Below, piece by piece: positions 10,275 to 18,958 of a stretch of 64,000 nt of DNA; the stretch's first letter is position 1, and the number at the start of each line of letters is the position of its first letter. The DNA comes from Shinella sp. CPCC 101442 (GTDB taxonomy: Bacteria > Pseudomonadota > Alphaproteobacteria > Rhizobiales > Rhizobiaceae), in the NCBI RefSeq assembly GCF_024704725.1, contig NZ_JALIQS010000003.1:62001-126000 (forward strand). Reading direction: 5' to 3'. Both the position numbers and the translations under genes were made by a program. The notes under the pieces are model-generated. The model worked only from the letters and a program-made list of their open reading frames with translations, ran no database searches and was not told the DNA's origin.

Positions 10275-11513
10275 TCAGGCAAAAAACTTGCGGGCATGAT
10301 CAAGCGCGTCGGCGAGAGCATCCACCTCGGCGCGCGTATTGTACAGGCCGAACGATGCACGGCATGTGGAGGTAACGCCGAAGCGTTTCAAGAGCGGCTG
10401 CGCACAATGGGTGCCGGCGCGCACCGCGACCCCTGCCCGGTCGATGACCATCGAGACGTCATGGGCATGGATGCCTTCCAGCTCGAAGGAGAAGATCGAG
10501 CCCTTGCCCGGCGCCGTGCCGAAGATTTTGAGCGAATTGATCGCCGACAGCCGCTCATGGGCATAGTCGCGCAAATCCGCTTCATGGGTCGAAATCGCCG
10601 CGCGGCCGATCTTTTCCATATAATCGAGCGCATGGCCAAGGCCGATCGCCTGCACGATTGGCGGCGTGCCGGCCTCGAAGCGGTGCGGCGGCTCATTGTA
10701 GGTGACGATGTCCTCGGTGACGTCGACGATCATCTCGCCGCCGCCCTGGAAGGGCCGCATCTCCTTGAGGCGATCCATCTTGCCATAGAGCACGCCGATG
10801 CCCGACGGGCCGTAAAGTTTGTGGCCGGTCATCACGTACCAGTCGCAATCGATGTCGCGCACGTCGACCGGCATGTGCACGGCGCCCTGCGAGCCATCGA
10901 CCAGCACAGGAATGCCGCGCTCGCGGGCGATGCGGCAGATTTCCTTGACCGGAACGATGGTGCCCAGCGCATTCGACATATGCGTGATCGCAATGAGCTT
11001 GGTGCGCTCCGTCAGGCACTTTTCAAACTCCTCGATGTGGAACGCGCCCGTCTCGTCCACCGGCGCCCAGACCAGCTTGGCGCCCTGCCGCTCGCGGATG
11101 AAATGCCACGGCACGATGTTGGAGTGGTGCTCCATGATCGACAGCACGATCTCGTCACCCTCGCCGATAACAGGCATGCCGTAACCGTAGGCAACGGTGT
11201 TGATCGCCTCGGTCGAGGACTTGGTGAAGATGATCTCATCGACCGAAGAAGCATTCAGGAAGCGGCGCACCTTTTCGCGCGCCGCCTCATAGGCATCCGT
11301 GGCAGCATTCGACAGGAAGTGCAGGCCGCGATGCACGTTTGCATATTCGTTGGAATAGGCATGTGAAATCGCGTCGATCACCGACTGCGGCTTCTGCGCC
11401 GAGGCGCCATTGTCGAGATAGACCAGCGGCTTGCCATAGACCGTCTTCGACAGGATCGGGAAATCCTTGCGGATCGCCTCGACGTCATAGGCCTTTGCGG
11501 GTGCGTGTTCCAT
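10275..11513 (-). CDS. sufS: Cysteine desulfurase SufS (class II)
   Basis: 412 residues from the ATG at 11513 (AAGGAAG upstream; the longer reading from 11558 has no support). PLP enzyme that removes sulfur from L-cysteine and feeds the SufBCD scaffold. The Schiff-base Lys232 is in MTGHKLYGPSGIGVLYGK and the persulfide Cys370 in RAGTHCAQPLL. The short loop around this cysteine marks a group II (SufS/CsdA) enzyme, unlike the second desulfurase at the operon's 5' end. No sufE is seen in the window. Confidence 0.96.
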   Translation of the reverse strand: MEHAPAKAYDVEAIRKDFPILSKTVYGKPLVYLDNGASAQKPQSVIDAISHAYSNEYANVHRGLHFLSNAATDAYEAAREKVRRFLNASSVDEIIFTKSSTEAINTVAYGYGMPVIGEGDEIVLSIMEHHSNIVPWHFIRERQGAKLVWAPVDETGAFHIEEFEKCLTERTKLIAITHMSNALGTIVPVKEICRIARERGIPVLVDGSQGAVHMPVDVRDIDCDWYVMTGHKLYGPSGIGVLYGKMDRLKEMRPFQGGGEMIVDVTEDIVTYNEPPHRFEAGTPPIVQAIGLGHALDYMEKIGRAAISTHEADLRDYAHERLSAINSLKIFGTAPGKGSIFSFELEGIHAHDVSMVIDRAGVAVRAGTHCAQPLLKRFGVTSTCRASFGLYNTRAEVDALADALDHARKFFA

Positions 11514-11580
11514 CTCGACTTCCTTGTTTACGCAATCCCGGACGCAAAACCGCTGCACACTTTTGCGGGGATTGCTCCTG

Positions 11581-12855
11581 TTACGCGTGCTTTTCGAGCC
11601 AGGCGGCGATGACGCCTTCCAGCGCCTCGACCAGCGGCTCGTCTTCCAGCTCCTCGACGATCTCGGCGACGAAGGCGTTGACCAGCATGGCGCGCGCCTT
11701 GTTTTCCGGGATGCCGCGGGCCATCAGGTAGAAGAGCTGGACGTGGTCGATGTCGATCACGGTCGCACCGTGGCCGCATTGCACGTCGTCGGCGAAGATT
11801 TCCAGCTCCGGCTTGGCGGAGAAATCCGCCTCGTCCGACAGGAGCAGCGTGTTGCACGACATCTTCGCGTCGGTCTTCTGCGCATCCGGAGCAACGCGGA
11901 TCTGGCCCTGGAAGACGCCGCGAGCGCGATCGAAGATCACGTTGCGGAGGACTTCCGTCGATGTCGTGTGCGGCACGTTGTGGCCGACCGTGAAGGTCAC
12001 GTCATTGTGCGTCTCGCCGCCGAGCAGGTTGATGCCGCGCAGCTGGAGATCGGACCCTTCGCCGGAAACAACGACATGAATCTCCTGCCGCACGAGCTTG
12101 CCGCCGGCATTGATCACGTAGAGGCGGAGTTTTGCATCCGTGCCGAGCGTGATGCGGATCTGGCCGAGATGCGTGTCCGCACCGCCCTGCCCCTGGAAGA
12201 TGATCCAGGTGATTTCCGCGCCGTCCGCCAGCGAAATGTCGCTGACCGTCGTCACGAAGGCGGCGTTATCGCCGGTCGCCACATGGCGCTCGATCACGGT
12301 CGCCTTGACGTTTGCGCCGAAGGTTGCCGGGAAACGCGTGTGCGTCTGGCCGGCATTCTGCGTCGTCTGGATTTCCAGCGGCGCTGCAAGCTCGGTGCCA
12401 TCAGGGAAATCCAGCACGAAACCGTCGCGCACGAAGGCACCGTTGATGCGGCCGATCGTGTCGTCGCTGTCGCGGGCGGTGAGGCCTTCTGCGGCGGTGC
12501 CGTCAGCAAGCGCTTCCGCGAAGGTGCGCAGCGTCACGCCATCCACCGAACCGCGGGTATCCGCAACGCCGTTGACAACCGAAAGCACCGTCGAGCCTTC
12601 GACCAGCGGCGCGACCTTGGCGGCAGACGCCGCCGGATCGAACGCAGGCACGGCGCGCAGCAGCGCCTTGAGGTCCGTATAGTGCCAGGCCTCGACGCGG
12701 CGCGTCGGAAGACCAGCGTCCTTGAAGTCGCTGATCAGAATGTCGCGGGCCGCGATTACGGCACCATCGCCCGGCAATTCGCCGATCGCGTGGTCGTAGG
12801 CTTCGCAGAGCGCGGTCTCGGCGACCGAGAGCTTCATGCCTGTCTGCATGTTCAT
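11581..12855 (-). CDS. sufD: Fe-S scaffold subunit SufD
   Basis: 424 residues. SufD partners SufB and the ATPase SufC in the cluster-building complex. The C-terminal half has the right-handed parallel beta-helix of the SufBD fold, with the family signature CGHGATVIDIDHVQLFYLMARGIPEN-type block near the end (HGATV, QLFYL, RGIPEN). The ATG at 12855 follows AAGGAGT. It starts 22 bases after sufC and is followed by a 67-base gap to sufS. Confidence 0.95.
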   Translation of the reverse strand: MNMQTGMKLSVAETALCEAYDHAIGELPGDGAVIAARDILISDFKDAGLPTRRVEAWHYTDLKALLRAVPAFDPAASAAKVAPLVEGSTVLSVVNGVADTRGSVDGVTLRTFAEALADGTAAEGLTARDSDDTIGRINGAFVRDGFVLDFPDGTELAAPLEIQTTQNAGQTHTRFPATFGANVKATVIERHVATGDNAAFVTTVSDISLADGAEITWIIFQGQGGADTHLGQIRITLGTDAKLRLYVINAGGKLVRQEIHVVVSGEGSDLQLRGINLLGGETHNDVTFTVGHNVPHTTSTEVLRNVIFDRARGVFQGQIRVAPDAQKTDAKMSCNTLLLSDEADFSAKPELEIFADDVQCGHGATVIDIDHVQLFYLMARGIPENKARAMLVNAFVAEIVEELEDEPLVEALEGVIAAWLEKHA

Positions 12856-12877
12856 GAGATTACTCCTTCACGATGCC

Positions 12878-13633
12878 TCAGGCAGCGGCATCGATGATGT
12901 CGGCATAGCCATTTGCTTCCAGCTCATGCGCCAGCGTCTTGTCGCCGGACTTGATGACCTGGCCCTTGTAGAGAACGTGGACCGTATCTGGCACGATGTA
13001 GTCGAGCAGGCGCTGGTAGTGCGTGATGACGATGACAGCGCGATCCGGCGAACGCAGCGCATTGACGCCATCGGCGACGATCTTCAGAGCATCGATATCG
13101 AGGCCGGAGTCCGTTTCGTCGAGAACGCAGAGTTTTGGCTCGAGCAGCGACATCTGCAGGATTTCCGCACGCTTCTTCTCACCGCCGGAGAAACCGACGT
13201 TCAGCGGACGGCGCAGCATTTCCGGCGCGATCTTCAGCTCGGCAGCGGCTTCCTTGACGCGGCGCATGAAGTCCGGCGTCGTCAGTTCCGCTTCGCCGCG
13301 CGCCTTGCGCTGCTCGTTCATCGCGACCTTGAGGAACTGCATCGTGGCGACGCCCGGGATTTCGACCGGGTACTGGAACGCCAGGAAGATGCCCTTGGAG
13401 GCGCGCTCGGCCGGATCGAGTTCCAGAATGCTCTCGCCGTTGTAGAGGATCTCGCCTTCGGTGACTTCATAGTCTTCGCGACCGGCGAGGATGTAGGAGA
13501 GCGTCGACTTGCCGGAACCGTTCGGGCCCATGATGGCGGCGACTTCGCCGGCCTTCACCGTGAGGTTCAGGCCGCGGATGATCTCGGTGCCGTCTTCGGC
13601 GATGCGAGCGTGCAGATTCTTGATTTCAAGCAT
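12878..13633 (-). CDS. sufC: Fe-S assembly ATPase SufC
   Basis: 251 residues from MLEIKNLHAR; a longer in-frame reading to 13744 runs through the spacer and is not supported. ABC-type ATPase driving the SufBCD scaffold. Walker A GPNGSGKS is at residues 36-43, the signature is SGGEKKRAEILQ, Walker B ends CVLDETDSGLD, and the switch histidine is in VITHYQRLL. Despite the ABC fold there is no transporter here. It lies 49 bases after the small membrane-protein ORF and 22 before sufD. Confidence 0.96.
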   Translation of the reverse strand: MLEIKNLHARIAEDGTEIIRGLNLTVKAGEVAAIMGPNGSGKSTLSYILAGREDYEVTEGEILYNGESILELDPAERASKGIFLAFQYPVEIPGVATMQFLKVAMNEQRKARGEAELTTPDFMRRVKEAAAELKIAPEMLRRPLNVGFSGGEKKRAEILQMSLLEPKLCVLDETDSGLDIDALKIVADGVNALRSPDRAVIVITHYQRLLDYIVPDTVHVLYKGQVIKSGDKTLAHELEANGYADIIDAAA

Positions 13634-13682
13634 GGTTTCTCGGTCCTGCGTTCGGAGCACATCCAGCGCTCCCGTCTTGGTT

Positions 13683-13844
13683 TCAGAAGCCGAGGAAGAA
13701 GTGAACCACCGGGAGCATCGTGGCGGCAAAACCGCCGAGACCAAGCCCCACTACCGTGCGTATCGCCAAATTCCGAACATGGGGCGCATACGCTGCAAGT
13801 CCACCGCAAATCACGGCATAATATGTCAGATTGACCGGATCCAT
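13683..13844 (-). CDS. Small predicted membrane protein inside the suf operon (53 aa)
   Basis: A complete ORF of 53 residues beginning MDPVNLTYYAVICGGLAAYA and ending VVHFFLGF. It holds two hydrophobic segments (about residues 8-20 and 30-52) joined by a short basic link PHVRNLAIRT, which suggests a two-helix hairpin in the inner membrane. GGGAGAG lies 6 bases ahead of the ATG. It sits between sufB and sufC in the same orientation, 113 bases after sufB and 49 before sufC, so it should be co-transcribed. It resembles no Suf protein I know; function unknown. Confidence 0.72.
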   Translation of the reverse strand: MDPVNLTYYAVICGGLAAYAPHVRNLAIRTVVGLGLGGFAATMLPVVHFFLGF

Positions 13845-13923
13845 GTCGTCTCTCCCGATGAGAAGCGTACCCGTCTACTATAACGGATCACGCGAAAACT
13901 TCATCGAACGGCTTGTCCGGCCA

Positions 13924-13943
13924 CCCGGCGGAAAACCGCCGGG
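13924..13943 (-). other. Intercistronic hairpin between sufB and the small ORF
   Basis: Perfect 8-bp stem CCCGGCGG/CCGCCGGG around an AAAA/TTTT tetraloop, 14 bases after the sufB stop in the transcript. There is no U-run, so it is more likely an RNA stability or processing element, or a partial terminator, than a full stop to transcription. Confidence 0.6.
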
Positions 13944-13957
13944 GTATTCTTATTCGA

Positions 13958-15427
13958 TCAACCGACCGAGCCTTCCAGCGAGATGCCGATCAGCTTCTGC
14001 GCCTCGACGGCGAATTCCATCGGCAGTTCCTGGATGACTTCCTTGACGAAGCCGTTGACGATCAGCGCGATCGCCGCTTCGGTCGGGATGCCGCGCTGCA
14101 GGCAATAGAACAGCTGGTCCTCGGAGATCTTGGAGGTGGTCGCTTCGTGCTCGAACTGCGCGGTGGCGTTCTTCGCCTCGATGTACGGCACGGTGTGCGC
14201 GCCGCACTTGTCGCCGATCAGGAGCGAGTCGCACTGCGTGAAGTTGCGGGCGTTCTCCGCCTTACGGTGGGCCGAAACCTGGCCGCGATAGGTGTTGTTG
14301 GAGAAGCCGGCGGAAATGCCCTTCGAGACGATGCGGCTCGACGTGTTCTTGCCGAGATGGATCATCTTGGTGCCACTGTCGATCTGCTGATGGCCGTTCG
14401 AGACGGCGATCGAGTAGAACTCGCCGCGCGAACCATCGCCGCGCAGGATGCAGGACGGGTACTTCCAGGTGATCGCGGAGCCGGTCTCGACCTGCGTCCA
14501 CGAAATCTTGGAGTTCTTGCCCCGGCAATCGCCGCGCTTGGTGACGAAGTTGTAGATGCCGCCCTTGCCATCCTTGTCGCCCGGATACCAGTTCTGGACG
14601 GTGGAATACTTGATCTCGGCATCATCGAGCGCAACCAGCTCGACGACGGCAGCATGCAGCTGGTTTTCATCGCGCTGCGGCGCCGTGCAGCCTTCGAGAT
14701 AGGACACGTAAGCGCCCTCTTCCGCGATGATCAGCGTGCGCTCGAACTGGCCGGTGTTCTTCTCGTTGATACGGAAGTAGGTCGACAGTTCCATCGGGCA
14801 GCGAACGCCCTTCGGCACGAAGACGAACGAGCCATCCGTGAAGACGGCGGAGTTCAGCGTCGCATAAAAGTTGTCGGTCGTCGGAACGACGGTGCCGAGA
14901 TACTTCTTCACGAGATCGGGATATTCGCGGATCGCTTCCGAGATCGACATGAAGATCACGCCGGCCTTCATCAGCTCTGCCTTGAAGGTCGTGACGACGG
15001 AGACCGAGTCGAACACCGCATCGACGGCGATCTTCGAGGTCTGCACGCCGGCCAGGATTTCCTGCTCGCGCAGCGGAATGCCAAGCTTCTCGTACATTTT
15101 CAGAAGTTCGGGATCGACCTCGTCGATCGACAACGGGCCGCTCTGGTTCTTCGGAGCGGCATAGTAGTAGAGATCGTTGAAGTCGATCTTCGGGTACTCG
15201 ACGCGCGCCCAGGTGGGTTCCTCAAGCGTCAGCCAGCGCTGATAGGCGTCAAGGCGCCATTCGAGCATCCATTCCGGCTCGTCTTTCTTGGCCGAAATGA
15301 AGCGGATGATCTCTTCGGACAGGCCCTTCGGGGCCTTCTCCATTTCGATGTTCGTCTCGAAACCGTATTTGTACTGGTCGACGTCAATCTGACGGACCTG
15401 ATCGATCGTTTCCTGCACCGCAGGCAT
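13958..15427 (-). CDS. sufB: Fe-S scaffold subunit SufB
   Basis: 489 residues from the ATG at 15427 (GGAGA upstream), the usual rhizobial length. SufB is the main scaffold that receives sulfur from SufS and forms the nascent cluster with SufC and SufD. The N-terminal region has the typical [20 protein letters not shown] segment; the beta-helix core follows, and the C-terminal block with [11 protein letters not shown] and [18 protein letters not shown] is diagnostic. Second gene of the operon, 138 bases after the 5' desulfurase. Confidence 0.97.
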   Translation of the reverse strand: MPAVQETIDQVRQIDVDQYKYGFETNIEMEKAPKGLSEEIIRFISAKKDEPEWMLEWRLDAYQRWLTLEEPTWARVEYPKIDFNDLYYYAAPKNQSGPLSIDEVDPELLKMYEKLGIPLREQEILAGVQTSKIAVDAVFDSVSVVTTFKAELMKAGVIFMSISEAIREYPDLVKKYLGTVVPTTDNFYATLNSAVFTDGSFVFVPKGVRCPMELSTYFRINEKNTGQFERTLIIAEEGAYVSYLEGCTAPQRDENQLHAAVVELVALDDAEIKYSTVQNWYPGDKDGKGGIYNFVTKRGDCRGKNSKISWTQVETGSAITWKYPSCILRGDGSRGEFYSIAVSNGHQQIDSGTKMIHLGKNTSSRIVSKGISAGFSNNTYRGQVSAHRKAENARNFTQCDSLLIGDKCGAHTVPYIEAKNATAQFEHEATTSKISEDQLFYCLQRGIPTEAAIALIVNGFVKEVIQELPMEFAVEAQKLIGISLEGSVG

Positions 15428-15565
15428 ATCGTTCTCCAATCTCGCCGGATCCAAGGTCCGGCAGTTTGTCAACGTGTGGCGGGTGTTCCACCGGTTATGT
15501 AAGGGCCAAAGGGCTGGTTTCCCACCTTTTGGCAAGCGAAAACTTGAGTTTCCGCAAGATTCCGC

Positions 15566-16735
15566 TCAGGCCGCATTTCCCGTCATGCGCCGCCTGGAGA
15601 CGACGCGCGAAAAGGCCGCCAGGAAGCGTTCCACATCGGCCGTGGTCGAGCCCGGACCGAGCGAGACGCGAAGCCCGCCAAGCGCCGCATCGAAGCCCAT
15701 CGCTGTCAGCACATGGCTCTGCCCGACCTTGCCGGACGAGCAGGCCGAGCCTGCCGACAGCGCGATGCCCTCGAGATCGAAGGCGATCTGCCCGGTTTCC
15801 GATTTCAGGCCCGGCAGGCTGAAGAAGGAGGTGTTGGCGACCCGCTCTCCATCCGCGCCGTGGATGATGATGTCGTTCGTCGTTGTCCGCATCCCCGCTT
15901 CCAGCGCGTCCCGCAGGGTGGCGATCCGGGCATTGCGTTCAGCAAGATCGGCCACGGCAGCGCGGGCGGCGGCGGCAAAGCCGGCGAGTGCCGCCGGGTT
16001 TTCCGTGCCGGATCGGTGCCCTTTTTCCTGTCCGCCACCGCGGATCAACGACACCGGCATCAGCACCTCGCCACGCGAGACGAGCGCGCCGACGCCCTTC
16101 GGGCCGCCGAGCTTGTGCGAGGAGACGATCAGGAAGTCCGCGTCGAGCGCCTCTATATCCACCGACATGCGGCCAACCGCCTGAACGGCATCGACGACCA
16201 GCAGGCCGCCGTGACGACGCACGATTTCCGCCGCGGCCCTGACCGGCTGCACGATACCCGTCTCGTTGTTGGCGAGCATGACGGCGGCCATCGGCAGGCC
16301 CCTGGCCTTGTCGTGGGCCTGAAGGCGCGCGTCCAATGCGTCGAGATCGACGATGCCGGCACGGGTGACCGGGATGGTCGTGACATCCTCGCGGGAAAAC
16401 CGCCCGCCCTCACGGATCGCCGGGTGCTCGATCTCGGACACATAGAGATGGCCGATCGAAAGCGGCGTACGGCCCATGCGGTAGTGAGGCGTCAGAACGA
16501 GGTTTGCGGCCTCCGTCGCGCCGCTGGTGAAGATCACATGAGCAGGCGCCGTATTGACGAGCGCGGCCACGTCGCGGCGCGCGGCTTCCACCAGCATGCG
16601 CAGCGCCCGGCCTTCACCATGAACCGAGGATGGATTGCCGACCATGTCGAGCGCCGCGACACAGGCCTCGCGCGCCGCCGGCAGCAGGGGTGCCGTGGCG
16701 TTCCAGTCCAGATATGTGCGCTCGATCTTCGTCAT
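15566..16735 (-). CDS. Second cysteine desulfurase (NifS/IscS-like, class I) leading the suf operon
   Basis: 389 residues. PLP-lysine Lys208 is in SSHKLGGPKGVGALV, and the persulfide Cys332 is in LSAGSACSSGKVGQS, the long-loop arrangement of group I (IscS/NifS) desulfurases. It corresponds by position to the gene called sufS2 in Agrobacterium. No iscU, iscA or iscR is present, so it probably feeds the SUF scaffold or tRNA thiolation (ttcA lies in this window). It is the promoter-proximal gene and the iron-responsive control region lies directly upstream. Confidence 0.92.
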   Translation of the reverse strand: MTKIERTYLDWNATAPLLPAAREACVAALDMVGNPSSVHGEGRALRMLVEAARRDVAALVNTAPAHVIFTSGATEAANLVLTPHYRMGRTPLSIGHLYVSEIEHPAIREGGRFSREDVTTIPVTRAGIVDLDALDARLQAHDKARGLPMAAVMLANNETGIVQPVRAAAEIVRRHGGLLVVDAVQAVGRMSVDIEALDADFLIVSSHKLGGPKGVGALVSRGEVLMPVSLIRGGGQEKGHRSGTENPAALAGFAAAARAAVADLAERNARIATLRDALEAGMRTTTNDIIIHGADGERVANTSFFSLPGLKSETGQIAFDLEGIALSAGSACSSGKVGQSHVLTAMGFDAALGGLRVSLGPGSTTADVERFLAAFSRVVSRRRMTGNAA

Positions 16736-16846
16736 CCGTTTTCCGTGCCCGCGTAGCCAAGTTCCATGCGACGTGCATTTTTCTTGAAATTGCCGTCTGG
16801 CTTGCCTTATGACACCAAGCTCACGGCGCCCGATGCGCCTATACAG

Positions 16847-16896
16847 TTTCGAATTGTTCTAAACTAGGTTCTAGAAAAGCTGACTGCTTTCGTCAA
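16847..16896 (-). promoter_or_regulatory. suf operon promoter with IRO (RirA-type) and ICE-like (Irr-type) boxes
   Basis: Read on the minus strand: -35 TTGACG (16891-16896), 17-base spacer, -10 TAGAAC (16868-16873), expected start near 16861. The IRO consensus TGA-N9-TCA is met exactly at 16881-16895 and shares its TGA with the -35. At 16847-16863 lies TTTAGAA-CAA-TTCGAAA, one mismatch from the Irr ICE consensus TTTAGAA-N3-TTCTAAA, placed over the expected start. This predicts RirA blocking -35 binding and Irr acting at +1. The promoter elements are visible; their use is inference. Confidence 0.7.
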
Positions 16897-16947
16897 GACT
16901 TCAGTTGACAAGAATCCGGTCTGGAACGCGAACTTGCCGGAGTAAGA

Positions 16948-17625
16948 ATGCCCGAAATCATCTTCAACGGACCCGCCGGTCGCCTCGAAGGCCGTTACCA
17001 GCCGTCCAAGCAGAAGAACGCCCCCATCGCCATCGTGCTGCATCCGCACCCGCAGTTCGGCGGCACGATGAACAACCAGATCGTCTACCAGCTCTTCTAC
17101 ATGTTCCAGAAGCGCGGTTTCACGACGCTGCGCTTCAACTTCCGCAGCATCGGCCGCAGCCAGGGCGAATTCGACCACGGTGCCGGCGAGCTGTCCGATG
17201 CGGCATCTGCGCTGGACTGGGTGCAGAGCCTGCATCCCGATTCGAAGAGCTGCTGGGTTGCCGGTTATTCCTTCGGCGCCTGGATCGGCATGCAGTTGCT
17301 GATGCGCCGCCCGGAAATCGAAGGTTTCATGTCGATTGCGCCGCAGCCGAACATCTACGACTTCTCCTTCCTCGCTCCCTGCCCGTCGTCCGGCCTGATC
17401 ATCAACGGCGATGCCGACAAGGTGGCACCGGAGAAGGACGTCAATGGCCTCGTGGAAAAGCTGAAGACGCAGAAGGGCATCCTGATCACCCACCGCGTGG
17501 TGCCGGGCGCCAACCACTTCTTCAACGGCCAGACCGAAACGCTGATGGCGGAATGCGAGGACTATCTCGACCGTCGCCTCGCCGGTGAACTGACGCCGGA
17601 ACCGGCCGCCAAGCGCATCCGCTGA
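16948..17625 (+). CDS. Alpha/beta hydrolase (COG2945-type)
   Basis: 225 residues, a compact alpha/beta hydrolase. The oxyanion region HPHPQFGGTMNN, the nucleophile elbow GYSFGAW (Ser), an acidic residue in LIINGDADKVAP and the C-terminal His in GANHFF give a complete catalytic triad. The family is widespread in proteobacteria and of unassigned substrate. GGAG precedes the ATG. Transcribed divergently from the suf operon, sharing its 212-base upstream region. Confidence 0.9.
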   Translation: MPEIIFNGPAGRLEGRYQPSKQKNAPIAIVLHPHPQFGGTMNNQIVYQLFYMFQKRGFTTLRFNFRSIGRSQGEFDHGAGELSDAASALDWVQSLHPDSKSCWVAGYSFGAWIGMQLLMRRPEIEGFMSIAPQPNIYDFSFLAPCPSSGLIINGDADKVAPEKDVNGLVEKLKTQKGILITHRVVPGANHFFNGQTETLMAECEDYLDRRLAGELTPEPAAKRIR

Positions 17626-17650
17626 CCGGCCGACGAGCCCGAAAATGCCA

Positions 17651-17682
17651 AAGCCCGATGGTTCCGCCATCGGGCTTTTTCT
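17651..17682. terminator. Bidirectional intrinsic terminator
   Basis: AAGCCCGATGG / CCATCGGGCTT stem around TTCCG, flanked by TTTTTC on the plus side and A-rich sequence on the other. It lies between the convergent hydrolase and diguanylate cyclase genes and could serve both. Confidence 0.88.
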
Positions 17683-17688
17683 TTGGGA

Positions 17689-18867
17689 TCAGTTCGCGCG
17701 CTTGACGACTTCCAGCACCACGGCCGCTGGCTCTGCCTCGCGCACGCAATCGCGCCCGGCGTTCTTGGCGGCATAGAGCGCATCGTCGGCGCGGCGCATC
17801 GCCAAACGCAGGGGCTCGTTCTGGCCGATTTCCGCCACGCCGAAGCTCGCGGTAACGCGAACACCCGACGGCAGGCCGGGGACCGACGACACGGACCGCG
17901 TCGCGCGCAGTACATGGGCAAACAGAGAGGCCGCTTCCCTGCTCGTACGCGGCAAGAAAATCGCGAATTCCTCGCCGCCGATCCGGGCGACAAGTGCGCC
18001 TTCAGGGGCTGCGGCCTTCAGCATCTCGCCAAATGCTCGGATCACGGCGTCACCGCCCTGATGGCCGTAGGTGTCATTGACCGACTTGAAGCGGTCGAGG
18101 TCGCAGATGACGATGCTGTGCGGCCCGTGTTGCGCCATCAGCGCATCAACGCGATTGTCGAAACCACGTCGGTTGAGGACGCCGGAGAGAACATCGACTT
18201 CCGCGTTGGCCTTTTCGTCCTCCATGATTTCCAGCACCAGCACACACAACAGAACGAGGCCGATGGTGACGATAAGAACGGCGCCGATGCTCTGCGAGTA
18301 GAGTGCGAACCGGCTGGACAGGTAGTCACTCGCGATGCTGCCGGACCCCGCATGAACGGCAATCGCGGCCTTCAGCGGAAAATGTACGCTTGTCAGGACC
18401 AGGAGACCGACAAGCATCTTGTCGGAAAAAGCCCTCGCGCTTGCACGCCATACAACCCACGCGCTCATGGCAACCGAGACGGCCAGTGGGGCCTGATAGG
18501 CCAAAGCATGTGTCAGCGTTCCGCGTGGCAGATCGTAGATCACATAGTTGAAAGCCACGAAAACAGAAAAAAGTACGCCCAAGTGCTTTCGATTGGTCCG
18601 GACGTCGTAAAGATGACCGATACCAACCCGCAGCAGGAACGCGCCACCGAGTATTGATGCGAAGGCCAGGACCGTCCAAAGCCTGGCCGGTGGAAAATTG
18701 GCAAGGAGAAACTCGAAAGGAATAGAAAGCGACGCAACCGCAAAGTTGCCGGCAAACCACCGGGCGGCAACACGGTTGCGGCTCCGGGCGGACACCGCCA
18801 GAAAGAAAAAGCAGAAACACTGGGCGATGAAAAAATTCGCCGCCATCAGAAAGCCAGCGCTACTCAT
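17689..18867 (-). CDS. Membrane-bound diguanylate cyclase (GGDEF)
   Basis: About 392 residues from the ATG at 18867; a GTG at 18906 would add 13. The N-terminal 200 residues hold about six hydrophobic helices forming a membrane sensor, then a GGDEF domain with ARIGGEEFAIFLP as active site and DLDRFKSVNDTYGH upstream. It makes c-di-GMP. The position of the inhibitory I-site (RxxD) reads PEGA, so product inhibition is probably absent. It stands alone between terminator and anmK. Confidence 0.9.
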   Translation of the reverse strand: MSSAGFLMAANFFIAQCFCFFFLAVSARSRNRVAARWFAGNFAVASLSIPFEFLLANFPPARLWTVLAFASILGGAFLLRVGIGHLYDVRTNRKHLGVLFSVFVAFNYVIYDLPRGTLTHALAYQAPLAVSVAMSAWVVWRASARAFSDKMLVGLLVLTSVHFPLKAAIAVHAGSGSIASDYLSSRFALYSQSIGAVLIVTIGLVLLCVLVLEIMEDEKANAEVDVLSGVLNRRGFDNRVDALMAQHGPHSIVICDLDRFKSVNDTYGHQGGDAVIRAFGEMLKAAAPEGALVARIGGEEFAIFLPRTSREAASLFAHVLRATRSVSSVPGLPSGVRVTASFGVAEIGQNEPLRLAMRRADDALYAAKNAGRDCVREAEPAAVVLEVVKRAN

Positions 18868-18958
18868 CGGCCACTCTACGCAAGACAACAAGGCCGCTCC
18901 GTTCACTCCGTCCCGGATCGACCATGAGCGATGCTAGAGAATGCGGGCAAACAATGCG

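Noticed and set aside
13913-15502. 529-codon open frame antisense to sufB
   Set aside because: Shadow of sufB; low-complexity Arg/Asp/Gly translation with no domain.
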